From Candidatus Nanopelagicales bacterium (GTDB lineage Bacteria > Actinomycetota > Actinomycetes > S36-B12), in the NCBI GenBank assembly GCA_028825115.1, contig JAPKAV010000003.1, positions 1 through 64,000 on the forward strand: a stretch of DNA of 64,000 nucleotides, given 5' to 3'. The position numbers and the translations under genes are program-made. The notes below the pieces were generated by a model that saw only the letters and a program-made list of their open reading frames with translations, was not told the origin of the DNA and did not search any database. Shown in pieces: positions 52,253 to 61,231 of this stretch. How positions within the stretch are numbered: position 1 is the stretch's first letter; every line of letters starts with the position of its first letter.

Positions 52253-53368
52253 ATGCAACCGATATTCACCCCTCCGATCAGCGAACGCAGTACGCGGATA
52301 AAGCGCGTTGCAATACCGTTCGAAGATCGCTCTGAACTGGTACGGATGGATCGAAATGAGGATGTCGTCGGCTGGGATGAGAAAAATTTAGCTGAAATGT
52401 TAGGGCGTATACGACCCAGTGATGTTGCGGCCTACCACGACTCGGATCGCCTTGAACAGCGCATTTCTGATTGGATCGGTGTACTGCCATCTAACCTGAC
52501 TGTCACGGCCGGGTCTTCCGAGGCCTTAGGGATGGTATTCGATGCGTACGTAGACGAGGGGACCAATGTTCTTGTTTTGAGCCCTTCTTATTCCCTTTAC
52601 GAGGTGTTTGCCGCGAAGTGCGGGGCGAGGCTTATTGGGTTCCCATTCGACTCCACTTTGAACGTGGACGTTAAAAGTTTGATTGACGCCATCGTCAGGG
52701 AGCAGCCACGTCTAATAGTGCTCGCAAATCCAAACCAACCCACAGGTACCCTGATAAATTCGGTTGAGCTTGGCAAAATCGCCAATACCGCACTCGACGC
52801 CGGCGCTATTTTGCTTGTTGACGAGGCATACTGGTTGTTCACGCCAGAGTCCGCACTGAATTTGACCAAGGATTATCCGAATGTCATTGTCACTCGGACG
52901 TTCTCGAAGGCCCTGGGGCTCGCCGGGCTCAGACTGGGTTTTTGCGCTGGGCCAGCAGAGCGTATAGCCGAGGTGGAAAAGTTCCGCGGCGTTACAAAGT
53001 CTAATTCCATCGCTCTCTTGGCCGCACACTATATCTTGGATCATCTCGACTGGACTTTGGCCCGAGTGTCGGATGTCGTTGCTGGAAGAGACTACCTCGT
53101 GAATAAGTTTTTCGAATCTGGTCTGATCACCTTTACCTCCCACGCCAACTTCGTACTACTTGAATGCGCATCACACAAATCGGCGGTGCAATTAGTTGCT
53201 TCCGCTCGAGCATCCGGTTATGCCATCCGTGGACCACTTTCAGGTTATGCCTTAGAAAACTTTGTGCGCATAACTGCAGGTCCTCCCTATCTCATGAGGC
53301 AGTTCTGGTCCCAGTGCAGTTCTAAAATATTCGAGTATGCGAAGCACAGAGAGCAGTGGGAGATTTAG
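52253..53368 (+). CDS. HisC-like class I/II aminotransferase
   Basis: About 371 residues from ATG 52253 (MQPIFTPPISERSTRI); the longer frame from 52142 overlaps a hypothetical gene. PLP features are TAGSSEALGMVFDAYV near 85, LIVLANPNQPTGT near 162, LVDEAYWLF near 191 and the Schiff-base Lys in TRTFSKALGLAGLRLGF near 219. The sequence resembles histidinol-phosphate aminotransferases and threonine-phosphate decarboxylases, but no histidine or cobalamin genes are near. The HAD phosphatase starts before this stop, so the pair may transaminate and then dephosphorylate one small substrate. Confidence 0.83.
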   Translation: MQPIFTPPISERSTRIKRVAIPFEDRSELVRMDRNEDVVGWDEKNLAEMLGRIRPSDVAAYHDSDRLEQRISDWIGVLPSNLTVTAGSSEALGMVFDAYVDEGTNVLVLSPSYSLYEVFAAKCGARLIGFPFDSTLNVDVKSLIDAIVREQPRLIVLANPNQPTGTLINSVELGKIANTALDAGAILLVDEAYWLFTPESALNLTKDYPNVIVTRTFSKALGLAGLRLGFCAGPAERIAEVEKFRGVTKSNSIALLAAHYILDHLDWTLARVSDVVAGRDYLVNKFFESGLITFTSHANFVLLECASHKSAVQLVASARASGYAIRGPLSGYALENFVRITAGPPYLMRQFWSQCSSKIFEYAKHREQWEI

Positions 53369-54033
53369 TCTTGCTTGATAGAAAGACAGCGGTATTTTTT
53401 GATGTCGACGGGGTGCTCATCGATTCTGTCGCCGCAAAAGGACAAGCGTTCGTCGACCTTTTTCCGGGATCCCCCGAACACAGTGAGGCGATCCTTGAAC
53501 TGCACCGTGCAAATGGAGGGGTGAATCGGTTGCGTAAATTTGAAATGATTCACGAGCAGTTTCTTGGTGTTATTTTGAGCGAGCAGCGAGCCGTAGAACT
53601 CGCTGACGCGTTTTCTGCGATTGTTCTGCGCAAAGTGATGGCAGCGCCAGAAATTCCAGGGGCGTCCGCCGCTCTTACTTCCATGCACGCAAGGTTTCCT
53701 ATGCACGCTGTCTCGGCCACACCTAATCTTGAGCTCAAACAGATCTTGCGTCACCATGGGATGCTCGACTACTTCCGGTCGGTTCATGGAGTGCCGCCAT
53801 CAAAGTCGGTTACCGTCCGTACTCTAATTGACAAGTACGGGTACCACGCCAGGCAATGCCTCTTTATTGGAGACAGCGAACAGGATGCTGTCGCAGCGAT
53901 GGAGAATCGCATGCTTTTCGTCCAAGTCAGGGAAGCTTCCGCCCCTGTCCTTGCCGGGACATCCCGAACCGTCGCAAACCTCGTGGGGATCAAGCGAGTT
54001 ATCGATGAGCTGATTCGTGAAGTGAAGGTTTAA
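53356..54033 (+). CDS. HAD-superfamily phosphatase
   Basis: A 225-residue phosphoglycolate-phosphatase-like HAD protein. The nucleophile is in VFFDVDGVLIDS near residue 13, the second motif Ser/Thr is in HAVSATPNLEL near 118, the Lys in GVPPSKSVTV near 143 and the acidic GDSEQDAVAA near 172. It has a helical cap between motifs I and II. Start is GTG 53356 (or TTG 53371), overlapping the aminotransferase. It likely removes phosphate from a sugar or amino-acid phosphate in the pathway that ends at the cytidylyltransferase. An N-terminal stub of a homologue lies at 49253. Confidence 0.83.
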   Translation: MGDLVLLDRKTAVFFDVDGVLIDSVAAKGQAFVDLFPGSPEHSEAILELHRANGGVNRLRKFEMIHEQFLGVILSEQRAVELADAFSAIVLRKVMAAPEIPGASAALTSMHARFPMHAVSATPNLELKQILRHHGMLDYFRSVHGVPPSKSVTVRTLIDKYGYHARQCLFIGDSEQDAVAAMENRMLFVQVREASAPVLAGTSRTVANLVGIKRVIDELIREVKV

Positions 54034-54207
54034 TTGGGGGCCTCCGTCGCCCGTCGGTCGTTCCCGGGAATAAGGCAGAATCTGCGTCTGCGAGCAGCAT
54101 CTGATTCCCCACTCCTGTGTTTATCGCGAAAGTTCGTCTTGTCATTTAAATGCGGCGTCCCCGCCTAATTGCCCTGCAAAGGGTCGATTTCCGTGTAGGA
54201 GAACTGG

Positions 54208-54213
54208 TATCGT
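54208..54213 (+). promoter_or_regulatory. -10 box TATCGT, leaderless promoter
   Basis: TATCGT then 6 nt then ATG 54220. Hexamer and spacing are identical to those at 2603, and the preceding bases (GAACTGG against GAACCGG) are nearly the same. Confidence 0.6.
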
Positions 54214-54219
54214 GTACTC

Positions 54220-55161
54220 ATGCGATCCTTGCCGTTGGTGCGCGACCTCCCTCAAACACTTGGCGAGGTAACGCGCGACTTGAGACTTGACTTGCAGTCA
54301 AGGAACTTGGACCTTCCACACCACCTCGTGTGGTGTGCTGGGTTACCCAAGTCAGGTACCACACGTATCGAACAACTCTTTCGACAACTTCCGTACGTTG
54401 ACGCCAACCGTTCCTTGCTAAGGCGTCGTAGACTTAGGGAGTTGCATCACGACCATGACTTGTCACCTCGTACTATACGATCTCAATCCTCACGCAGGTA
54501 CACCTTTATCAAAACTCATTCGCATTACGTAGAGTCCACTGTCGAGCTTGCTCTGGAACTTGGGACTGGTTTGCTAGTGACATCCCGGGATCTGCGTGAC
54601 ATGATGATAAGCAGATATTTCCATGTGCTCGCTGACAAATCCCACTGGCAACATAATTTGATAGCCGACCTTCCTCGAGAGGAAGGCTTCCTCAAATCAC
54701 TCACAGCCCTTACGAGTGGTCAAACGGAAGTTCCTATTGAGTACTACTACAACTGGATCAATGACTGGGGCGAGGTAGTGAAGCAAGACCCTCGGATTCA
54801 CTGGATTCAGTATGAGATATTCGAAGGTGACCCCGTCCCGGCTATTCAGGGAATCCTCAATCATCTAGGCCTGCAATTCGTCGCAGATGCCCCCATTATC
54901 GCGGACTCAATTGAACGAACTCGGATTGAAGCAGCCCAAACCAACCTTGAAACCCGTCTTCGTTCAAGATCTCGAGCAAAAAAAAGCACACTTCGTAAGG
55001 GAGGGCAAGGAGAGTGGGTGGAATTTATGAGCACCGGCCTTCTGAACGCCTTTGAGAGCAGGTTGCCAGGGCCCCCCGACCAGGTATACGCCGCAATACC
55101 CCACCCCGATCCTGAGAATCGAGACAAGTTGCGCAGGGCCGCCAGCTCCAAAGACGGATGA
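54220..55161 (+). CDS. PAPS-dependent sulfotransferase
   Basis: A 313-residue sulfotransferase. The 5'-phosphosulfate loop is VWCAGLPKSGTTRIEQL near 38-54, the 3'-phosphate-binding strand is VTSRDLRDMMISRYF near 127, and the C-terminal LRKGGQGEW near 261 corresponds to the RKGxxGDW motif of cytosolic-type enzymes. It would transfer sulfate from PAPS to a glycan hydroxyl. No PAPS-synthesis genes are in the window. It is monocistronic with a leaderless promoter. A second sulfotransferase, of a different subgroup and interrupted, lies at 61951-62964. Confidence 0.83.
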   Translation: MRSLPLVRDLPQTLGEVTRDLRLDLQSRNLDLPHHLVWCAGLPKSGTTRIEQLFRQLPYVDANRSLLRRRRLRELHHDHDLSPRTIRSQSSRRYTFIKTHSHYVESTVELALELGTGLLVTSRDLRDMMISRYFHVLADKSHWQHNLIADLPREEGFLKSLTALTSGQTEVPIEYYYNWINDWGEVVKQDPRIHWIQYEIFEGDPVPAIQGILNHLGLQFVADAPIIADSIERTRIEAAQTNLETRLRSRSRAKKSTLRKGGQGEWVEFMSTGLLNAFESRLPGPPDQVYAAIPHPDPENRDKLRRAASSKDG

Positions 55162-55410
55162 GATTGCTCCAAAAAAATATACTTTGAAACCCCTAAGAAC
55201 CACGTCGCCCCCTGGGTCTACTTTTTGGGTTGCCGCCAAAACAATTCGTTCAAGTCTCTCTATAGGTCGCATCCAACTTTGATGAATCTGATGTAGCGAT
55301 TAGAGACTTGCGTGGCCTGGCTGCTGCGGTTGACAACACGATGGCGCTCGACCTGCCGTATAGTACGAGATAAAGTGTAAGCACTTTGCAACGATTGGAG
55401 GTCAGTGTCA

Positions 55411-56397
55411 GTGGCACGTGTCCTAGTTACAACGGTGCCCTTCGGCGTTCATAACAGTTTCCCGTTCGAGCTCCTTGAGTCCACGGGCGTGAATTTTGAA
55501 ATCAACCCACTGGGTCGTCGACTCAAGGAATTGGAACTTGCCGAGATGGCCGCCGAGACGGAAATTCTCATTGCTGGGACGGAGCCGATAACAGCGGCGG
55601 TCATGGATGCTGCGCCGAATCTCAGGTTTGTTTCCAGAGTTGGGGTAGGGCTTGATAACGTTGACCTGCTTGCGGCACGCGAACGTGGAATCATTGTGGC
55701 CTATACACCCGAAGCGCCAGCCCCAGCAGTGGCGGAATTGACATTCGGATTGATGCTGTCGCTCCTACGCCACACTCATGTGGCGAATCTAAAGATGCAC
55801 AGAGGCGTGTGGGATCGTCACATGGGTCGGCGGCTTTCGGAAGTAACCATCGGAATCATCGGAACTGGCCGAATTGGCAGCCGGGTACTACGGAGAATCC
55901 CAGTTTTTGGTACTCCAAGAACCCTCGTTAATGACTTGGATCCTCGTCATAATTTGGTTCCTGAGTTGAAACTGGAGTGGGTAAGCAAGGAAACCATTTA
56001 CCGAGAGGCCGACGTAATCAGCCTTCACATTCCGATGACGAAGAACACCCACAACATGATCGGTATTGAGCAGCTGCGCCAGATGAAGCCAGACGCACTC
56101 CTCATAAATACATCCCGAGGCGGGATCATCAACGAGTCTGACCTCCATCGGGTAATGAGTGAAGGTCATCTTGGAGGTGCCGCTATTGATGTATTCGAGG
56201 ATGAACCTTATGGGGGGCCTCTAGGTGAGATAGACAGGTGCCTCCTCACCAGTCACATGGGTTCCATGTCAATTGATTGCCGCTCCCGAATGGAGATAGA
56301 AGCCACCGAGGAGGTGGTGCGTTATCTGCGAGGGCTTGACCTGCAAAGCCGCGTTCCTGAAGAGGAGTACTTGTCCCAGCAAATGTTTCGAGGCTAA
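55411..56397 (+). CDS. D-2-hydroxyacid dehydrogenase (phosphoglycerate dehydrogenase-like)
   Basis: About 328 residues. GTG 55411 is preferred over GTG 55405 because GGAGG at 55397-55401 is then properly spaced. NAD loop GIIGTGRIGSRVL near 147, catalytic Arg in LINTSRGGIINESDL near 230, Glu in DVFEDEPYG near 262 and His in LTSHMGS near 283. The family reduces 2-keto acids or oxidises D-2-hydroxy acids such as 3-phosphoglycerate. In this island it more likely makes a hydroxyacid building block. It converges on the cytidylyltransferase gene with a 4-bp overlap of stops. Confidence 0.85.
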   Translation: MARVLVTTVPFGVHNSFPFELLESTGVNFEINPLGRRLKELELAEMAAETEILIAGTEPITAAVMDAAPNLRFVSRVGVGLDNVDLLAARERGIIVAYTPEAPAPAVAELTFGLMLSLLRHTHVANLKMHRGVWDRHMGRRLSEVTIGIIGTGRIGSRVLRRIPVFGTPRTLVNDLDPRHNLVPELKLEWVSKETIYREADVISLHIPMTKNTHNMIGIEQLRQMKPDALLINTSRGGIINESDLHRVMSEGHLGGAAIDVFEDEPYGGPLGEIDRCLLTSHMGSMSIDCRSRMEIEATEEVVRYLRGLDLQSRVPEEEYLSQQMFRG

Positions 56398-57128
56398 TCC
56401 TGGGAGTTTTCTAACCACCACTGGGCCTGTGGCATCTGGAATGGGTAGTCAACGTCAAGCCCCGCCACATTCTTGATTGGGTAGATTCGTTGACCCATCC
56501 ATTTCTGTGGCAAGAGACCCGTGTCCAGGGCGTCAAGATTTTTGGGTCGCACAATTGAGGCACCCATGTCTGCAAACCAAACATCTCCCTGCGAGTCACG
56601 ATCGCAGTTCAATGTGGCCGGGTCACCGAAAACCTCGAAAGGGACAAATGGTTGAAGAAGTCCGTCCTCTGTGATCTTACGGGCACGCAGTGGACTCCAC
56701 ATGTTGTAGCAGGAGACCGTGACCGCCGAATCAAGATCTGGTCTGCTCCGCATTTGGGAGATTCCTTGCCGCAGTTGCGCAGGCGAGATCGTGACGGAGT
56801 TGGCCATAAGTAGTACATAAAGTTCAGGGCGAGTTCCCGCGGCCGTCAGTTCCCGATTGATCACTTGGTGGGCGTGAACAAAAGCGTCTTCTCCCAAGGC
56901 CGCGTTGCTGGCTAGATAGTCTGGGCGTTCGATTAGACGTGCCCCCTTCGCAAGGCCGATGTCACCGAGGGCGGGGTCATCTGTGGACACATACGTAAAA
57001 TCTATTTCAGGAGTTTGCCTAGCCGCCTCAAGGGGCCACCAGGCCATAGGGTGCCCGGCGATCTCGATAGTGTTCTTGCCGGGAAATCCTGAGGACCCTT
57101 TACGGCCAATGAGGATGGCTACGATCAT
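56394..57128 (-). CDS. CMP-sugar-type cytidylyltransferase (NeuA-like)
   Basis: A 244-residue nucleotidyltransferase. The N-terminus VAILIGRKGSSGFPGKN carries the CTP-binding RxGSxGxxxKN signature of CMP-sialate and CMP-Kdo synthetases, FTYVSTDDPAL near 43 and LYVLLMANSVTISP near 104 follow the family layout, and DVDYPFQ near 225 is the late acidic motif. Sialate enzymes normally have PTSPLR where this has ANSVTI, so the substrate is probably not a sialic acid. No NeuB- or KdsA-type synthase is in the window. GGAGA precedes the ATG, and it follows an epimerase gene by 2 bp. Confidence 0.8.
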   Translation of the reverse strand: MIVAILIGRKGSSGFPGKNTIEIAGHPMAWWPLEAARQTPEIDFTYVSTDDPALGDIGLAKGARLIERPDYLASNAALGEDAFVHAHQVINRELTAAGTRPELYVLLMANSVTISPAQLRQGISQMRSRPDLDSAVTVSCYNMWSPLRARKITEDGLLQPFVPFEVFGDPATLNCDRDSQGDVWFADMGASIVRPKNLDALDTGLLPQKWMGQRIYPIKNVAGLDVDYPFQMPQAQWWLENSQD

Positions 57129-57130
57129 GA

Positions 57131-58006
57131 TTAAAAGTTCTCCATCGGGTTCTGCTCGCTGCTTGCCTTGATCGCCTCAACGAGCCCGAGTCCAAGATCG
57201 ACATAAGTGTCGCCGACGAGACGGCATCCACGGTTGGCCGTGAACGAATACGGAGTGAGTCTGTATCGCCCCTCGAATGGCTCGTTGCACAACTTGATCT
57301 CTATACCTCCCCCGAGGATCTCATCAATCATTTGTAACAACTCAAGTGTAGAAACTCGTTCACGACCGGTGATGTGCAAGGCCTCCTCCGCATACTTCGG
57401 ATCCAAGGCAGTAACTGCCAACGATGCGGCATCAGTGATGTGTACGTACTCCCGGATCTCTGTCCCGTCACCCCAGAAGTCGATTCGGCGGTCATTTACC
57501 GCCTGCGTGACCAGCCGAAGTATTGCGTTCTGCGGGTCAGCCCGAGGCCCGTACAGGGAACCGAAGCGAAGGATCGTGGATCTAAGGCCTAACTGCGGGG
57601 AAAGGTCTTCTACGAGTCTCTCGGCTGCCTGCTTTGTCGTCCGATACACGGATCCGCCGTTCGAAAATACATATACGCTACTTGCAAGCATAAAACGTTG
57701 TACGCCAGCTGCCCCTGCGGCTTCCAACGCTGTGAGGGTTCCTAGAACGTTTACTTCCAGTGCCAACCGCGGCAGATCTCGCGCCCTGTCTAGATCGGCA
57801 ATTGCCGCGCAGTGAAATACTTCATCGCATCCAATCATGGCATCGCTTACCGCTTGGGTATCACGGATATCGGCGAGGACGAAGTCACGATCCTCTGATT
57901 CCGGCGCTTCCAGATCTAGCACCACAACTTCCCGGCCTTGTCTTACGAGCTCGTCGGCGATATGGCTTCCGAGAAAACCGCTTCCGCCGGTAACAAGAGT
58001 CTTCAC
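57131..58006 (-). CDS. NAD-dependent sugar epimerase/dehydratase (SDR)
   Basis: About 291 residues from GTG 58006 (VKTLVTGGSGFLGSHIADEL), preceded by AGAGAGGG; the open frame to 58039 is not needed. Cofactor loop TGGSGFLG, HCAAIADLDRA near 67, SSVYVFSNGG near 105 and Y-R-T-T-K near 118-122 (SVYRTTKQAAERL), so the YxxxK pair is present. LRFGSLYGPRAD and EYVHITDAAS follow. It is the first gene of an operon with the cytidylyltransferase and probably prepares the sugar or acid that is activated. Confidence 0.83.
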   Translation of the reverse strand: MKTLVTGGSGFLGSHIADELVRQGREVVVLDLEAPESEDRDFVLADIRDTQAVSDAMIGCDEVFHCAAIADLDRARDLPRLALEVNVLGTLTALEAAGAAGVQRFMLASSVYVFSNGGSVYRTTKQAAERLVEDLSPQLGLRSTILRFGSLYGPRADPQNAILRLVTQAVNDRRIDFWGDGTEIREYVHITDAASLAVTALDPKYAEEALHITGRERVSTLELLQMIDEILGGGIEIKLCNEPFEGRYRLTPYSFTANRGCRLVGDTYVDLGLGLVEAIKASSEQNPMENF

Positions 58007-58282
58007 GCGATTACCCTCTCTCACCATGATAACCAGCATAGACCCGTGGAAAGGCGCTTCCCTCTATCGACTTACGAGTGAACTTGATAAACGTCGGCAA
58101 GCCCATCGATCTCCAAGGACACGGGCCAACCATTCGTTCCTCTTGTTCTAGTCCGACACATCCCCAGTCAGGACTACCCGCGGTGTAGTCTTGCATCTCA
58201 TAACACACCCGACAACTATTGATGATCAATACGGATAATCACATTCGAGACCCATTGATTTAGCCTAACGAGGAGAATTTTC

Positions 58283-59194
58283 ATGGCGCTGCCCTCTGCG
58301 TGTCCCTTATGCCACGAGAACGAGTTGAACCAGCATGTGGAGGCGCGCGTCGTAGCTGGGGGGACTGACGAACATGCGTATTTTCGCTGCGGTTCCTGCG
58401 ATGTGCGCTACTTGTGGCCACGCCTCACAACGGAAGAGGAAATCCGTTTCTACAGAGACGAGTTTGCCGTCTTCATGCAGTCTCGGGAAGGGACTGAATC
58501 GTTGCCACTGACCGCAGAAGCGCACCGCGAGCGAAATGAGACGTTGAGGGTCGAGCGAATGGCACGCCTCACCGCTGATCTGTCGATGCCCAAATCTATC
58601 CTGGAGGTTGGGTGTGCGTCGGGTTTCATGCTGCTACCTCTTCAAGATGCAGGTCACCATTGTGTTGCTGTGGAACCTTCGGGGCTCTTCCGAGAAGATT
58701 TGAACGCCCTCGGTCTGAAGACATTCAACACGGTCGACGAGCTGGTCGAAAGTGGTGATGTAAAATTTGACCTTATATTTCACTACTTTGTACTTGAGCA
58801 TGTTGGTGATCCACTCAGCTTCCTCACCCAACAAATTGACCTGCTGAATCCCGGAGGATTGTTGGAGTTCGAGCTTCCGAGTGGCAATGAGGCTCTTCTT
58901 GAAGTCTACAATCTGAACTCATTCCGGGATTTCTACTTTCAGGTCGGTCATCAATGGGTATTTACTCCGGATGCACTGAGTTTTTTGTTGTCGAAGGTGG
59001 GCGTCGATGTGCAGATCACGCAGCGGCAACGGTACGGGCTGGCAAATCATGTGACGTGGGCGGAGCACGGTCGACCCGGCGGCAATCTCCAGCTTGCAAA
59101 AATTTACGGTGACGATCTAGAGAAAGCCTACCGGCAGCGACTAGTCGACACTGGGCACGCGGACACCCTGAGTGCAGTTATCCGGAAACTGTAA
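58283..59194 (+). CDS. Zinc-ribbon class I methyltransferase
   Basis: A 303-residue methyltransferase with an N-terminal zinc ribbon: C7/C10 (ACPLC) and C36/C39 (FRCGSCDVRYLWP). The SAM domain has ILEVGCASGFMLLPL near 113, AVEPSGLFRED near 136 and FDLIFHYFVLEHVGDPLSFL near 166. This architecture is common in glycan loci and in sugar C-methyltransferase relatives. Its ribosome site (GAGGAGAA) and ATG follow 276 bp of intergenic DNA. It is the first gene of a tight three-gene operon with an epimerase and a Gfo/Idh oxidoreductase. A partial homologue starts at 63642. Confidence 0.82.
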   Translation: MALPSACPLCHENELNQHVEARVVAGGTDEHAYFRCGSCDVRYLWPRLTTEEEIRFYRDEFAVFMQSREGTESLPLTAEAHRERNETLRVERMARLTADLSMPKSILEVGCASGFMLLPLQDAGHHCVAVEPSGLFREDLNALGLKTFNTVDELVESGDVKFDLIFHYFVLEHVGDPLSFLTQQIDLLNPGGLLEFELPSGNEALLEVYNLNSFRDFYFQVGHQWVFTPDALSFLLSKVGVDVQITQRQRYGLANHVTWAEHGRPGGNLQLAKIYGDDLEKAYRQRLVDTGHADTLSAVIRKL

Positions 59195-60144
59195 TGCAAC
59201 GAGTTGTAGTCGTAACCGGCGCGGCCGGGTTTATCGGAAATGCAGTTGCCTCACGTCTACACAAGGACGGCTACATAGTTGTTGCACTTGACGACTTTTC
59301 ATCAGGACGAAACCTCAGCGTGGAGCCTGGATTACTTGTTGTTAAGTGCGATCTGCGCTCACGGGAGCAGGTCGAGGATAACTTGCCAAGTGAGGTAGAT
59401 GCGATTGTTCATTGCGCTGCTCAGTCATCAGGCGAGGTTTCATTTGACGACCCGTGGGACGACATGACTAGGCACGTTAACGCCACGCTCCGACTGCTCG
59501 AGGTAGCGGCGGAACGCGGAGTAGCTCACTTCGTCTACACAAGCTCGATGGCGGCCTACGGCAACCCTTTCGAGCTTCCCGTGAAAGAGAACTCGCTACT
59601 CAATCCGCTCAGTTTCTACGGGGCGGGCAAAGCCGCCACCGAGCACTACGTGCGTTTGTACTCAAGTTTAGGAATGTCCCACTCAATCCTGCGCCCATTC
59701 AGCGTCTACGGTCCGGGTCAGGATCTTGATAACCTTCGCCAAGGCATGATCAGCATCTACCTCGCCCAACTCATGCGCTCCGGGCACGTTGTTGTGAAGG
59801 GTTCCTTGGATAGATTCCGCGATTTCGTTCATATTGACGATGCAGTCTCAGCGGTTGTAGCCGTGCTTGAAAGTGAGGCCACCCATGGCCAAACTATGAA
59901 CTTGTGCTCAGGGAAGGCCGTTTCCGTCAGGGAAATCGTTGGATCCCTGCTGGCATGTGCCGACGCTGGGTGGGATGTTGTAGAGATTGTCGAGAACACG
60001 CCAGGTGACCAGTTCGGTATGTTCGGAGACAATGTACTCCTTCGTAACCTTGCAGACTGGGAGCCCAAATGGGAAATACAGGAGGGCATTGCGGACATGT
60101 GGACAAAAGCAAAGTCACTAGCGTCGAAGGACAACAATGAGTGA
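59194..60144 (+). CDS. Sugar nucleotide epimerase (extended SDR)
   Basis: A 316-residue SDR with VVVTGAAGFIGNAV near residue 4, HCAAQSSGEVSFDDPW near 74, YTSSMAAYGNP near 109 and the catalytic Y-G-A-G-K (FYGAGKAATEHY) near 133-137. VLRPFSVYGPGQ-type segment near 155 and RFRDFVHIDDAV near 196 complete the GalE/WbpP pattern. Start ATG lies one base inside the preceding stop; its end overlaps the next gene by 8 bp. It interconverts or oxidises a nucleotide sugar in the pathway shared with the cytidylyltransferase operon. Confidence 0.87.
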   Translation: MQRVVVVTGAAGFIGNAVASRLHKDGYIVVALDDFSSGRNLSVEPGLLVVKCDLRSREQVEDNLPSEVDAIVHCAAQSSGEVSFDDPWDDMTRHVNATLRLLEVAAERGVAHFVYTSSMAAYGNPFELPVKENSLLNPLSFYGAGKAATEHYVRLYSSLGMSHSILRPFSVYGPGQDLDNLRQGMISIYLAQLMRSGHVVVKGSLDRFRDFVHIDDAVSAVVAVLESEATHGQTMNLCSGKAVSVREIVGSLLACADAGWDVVEIVENTPGDQFGMFGDNVLLRNLADWEPKWEIQEGIADMWTKAKSLASKDNNE

Positions 60145-61231
60145 TTTAAAGAGGAAGCTGAATGTTGCGATCCTTGGCTGTGGCCGCATTGTTGGCCATC
60201 ATGTGGCCGCTATCGAGTCGAGCGACGACCTTGAGCTCATTGCGGTTTGCGATCTAGACCTCGAGCGAGCCTCTCGAATGTCTCCGAGGGAAGAGGTACG
60301 GGTGTATGAGGACTACCGCCGAATGCTTGAACAGAACCCGGAAATTGATGTCGTCGCCATCGCGACGCCGAGTGGACTGCACTATCCACACGCGCGCGAG
60401 ATTGTTGGGCGGTGGAGAAAGAGTGTAGTGATCGAGAAGCCGCCGACTCTTAAGTTCACCGAACTTGATGAACTTGTCGATCTTGCCGCCGAGCGCGGAT
60501 GCCATGTTTTCCCAGTTTTTCAGTACCGCTTCAATGCTCCTGTCCAACGTATCCGGCGCGGCATCCAGGATGGAGAGTTGGGCGATCCCCGCATTATCTC
60601 GATTCGCCAGCGGTGGTGTCGCACACAGCAATACTACGATCAAGGGGATTGGCGAGGAACATACTCTCTCGACGGAGGCGCCTTAACGAATCAGGGCATT
60701 CACCATCTTGACCTCATTCAGCACTTTGGCGGACCTGTGGCCGAGGTGTTCGCTGTCAAGGCAACAATGGGCTCGAGGATCGAGGTAGAGGATTCGATCG
60801 TGGCCACTCTGCAGTTCGAGAACGGAGCCATCGGCTCGCTGGAGATTACCACTGCAACTCGACCAGATGACGTCGAGTCTTCTGTTTCGATTATCGCGGC
60901 AAATGGGTATGCAATTCTGGGTGGTTGGGCAACTGACAAGTTGGTGGCCTACTCCCCCAGCCCCGATGAAACCGAAACTTTCAGCCAGTCGAACATGGAC
61001 GCCTACGGTCAGGGTCACATGGACATCTACGCGGGAGTGGTCCGAAAGATACGTTCATTGGGTGAGCCAGCAGTCACCACTACTGACGCACGATCCGCGC
61101 TAATGCTACTTCATTCGCTCTACGTGAGCGCTGATGAACATCGTTCAGTCGCAATGCGAGAAGCTGTCCAATTTGCGCAATTAGGCGCCTACGATCACAC
61201 CCTTTGGAGCACTTACCAAACCGCGAACTAA
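60137..61231 (+). CDS. Gfo/Idh/MocA family oxidoreductase
   Basis: A 364-residue two-domain oxidoreductase. NAD(P)-binding NVAILGCGRIVGHHV near 8, VVAIATPSGLHYPHA near 69, and the family's EKPPTL near 95 carrying the catalytic Lys. The C-domain has DGGALTNQGIHHLDLIQHFGG near 175 with the conserved Asp and His residues. In glycan loci these enzymes oxidise C3 of nucleotide sugars (WlbA/WbpB-like) or process ulosonic acids (PtmF-like). It starts 8 bp inside the epimerase gene. It is the last gene of the operon. Confidence 0.87.
   Translation: MSDLKRKLNVAILGCGRIVGHHVAAIESSDDLELIAVCDLDLERASRMSPREEVRVYEDYRRMLEQNPEIDVVAIATPSGLHYPHAREIVGRWRKSVVIEKPPTLKFTELDELVDLAAERGCHVFPVFQYRFNAPVQRIRRGIQDGELGDPRIISIRQRWCRTQQYYDQGDWRGTYSLDGGALTNQGIHHLDLIQHFGGPVAEVFAVKATMGSRIEVEDSIVATLQFENGAIGSLEITTATRPDDVESSVSIIAANGYAILGGWATDKLVAYSPSPDETETFSQSNMDAYGQGHMDIYAGVVRKIRSLGEPAVTTTDARSALMLLHSLYVSADEHRSVAMREAVQFAQLGAYDHTLWSTYQTAN

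Noticed and set aside
54317-54337. 8-bp inverted repeat CACACCAC/GTGGTGTG as a regulatory hairpin
   Set aside because: It lies inside the sulfotransferase coding region and its codons are explained by the protein.
52253-57128. Phosphonate pathway (aminotransferase, HAD, hydroxyacid dehydrogenase, cytidylyltransferase)
   Set aside because: No PEP mutase or phosphonopyruvate decarboxylase is present, and those define such pathways.
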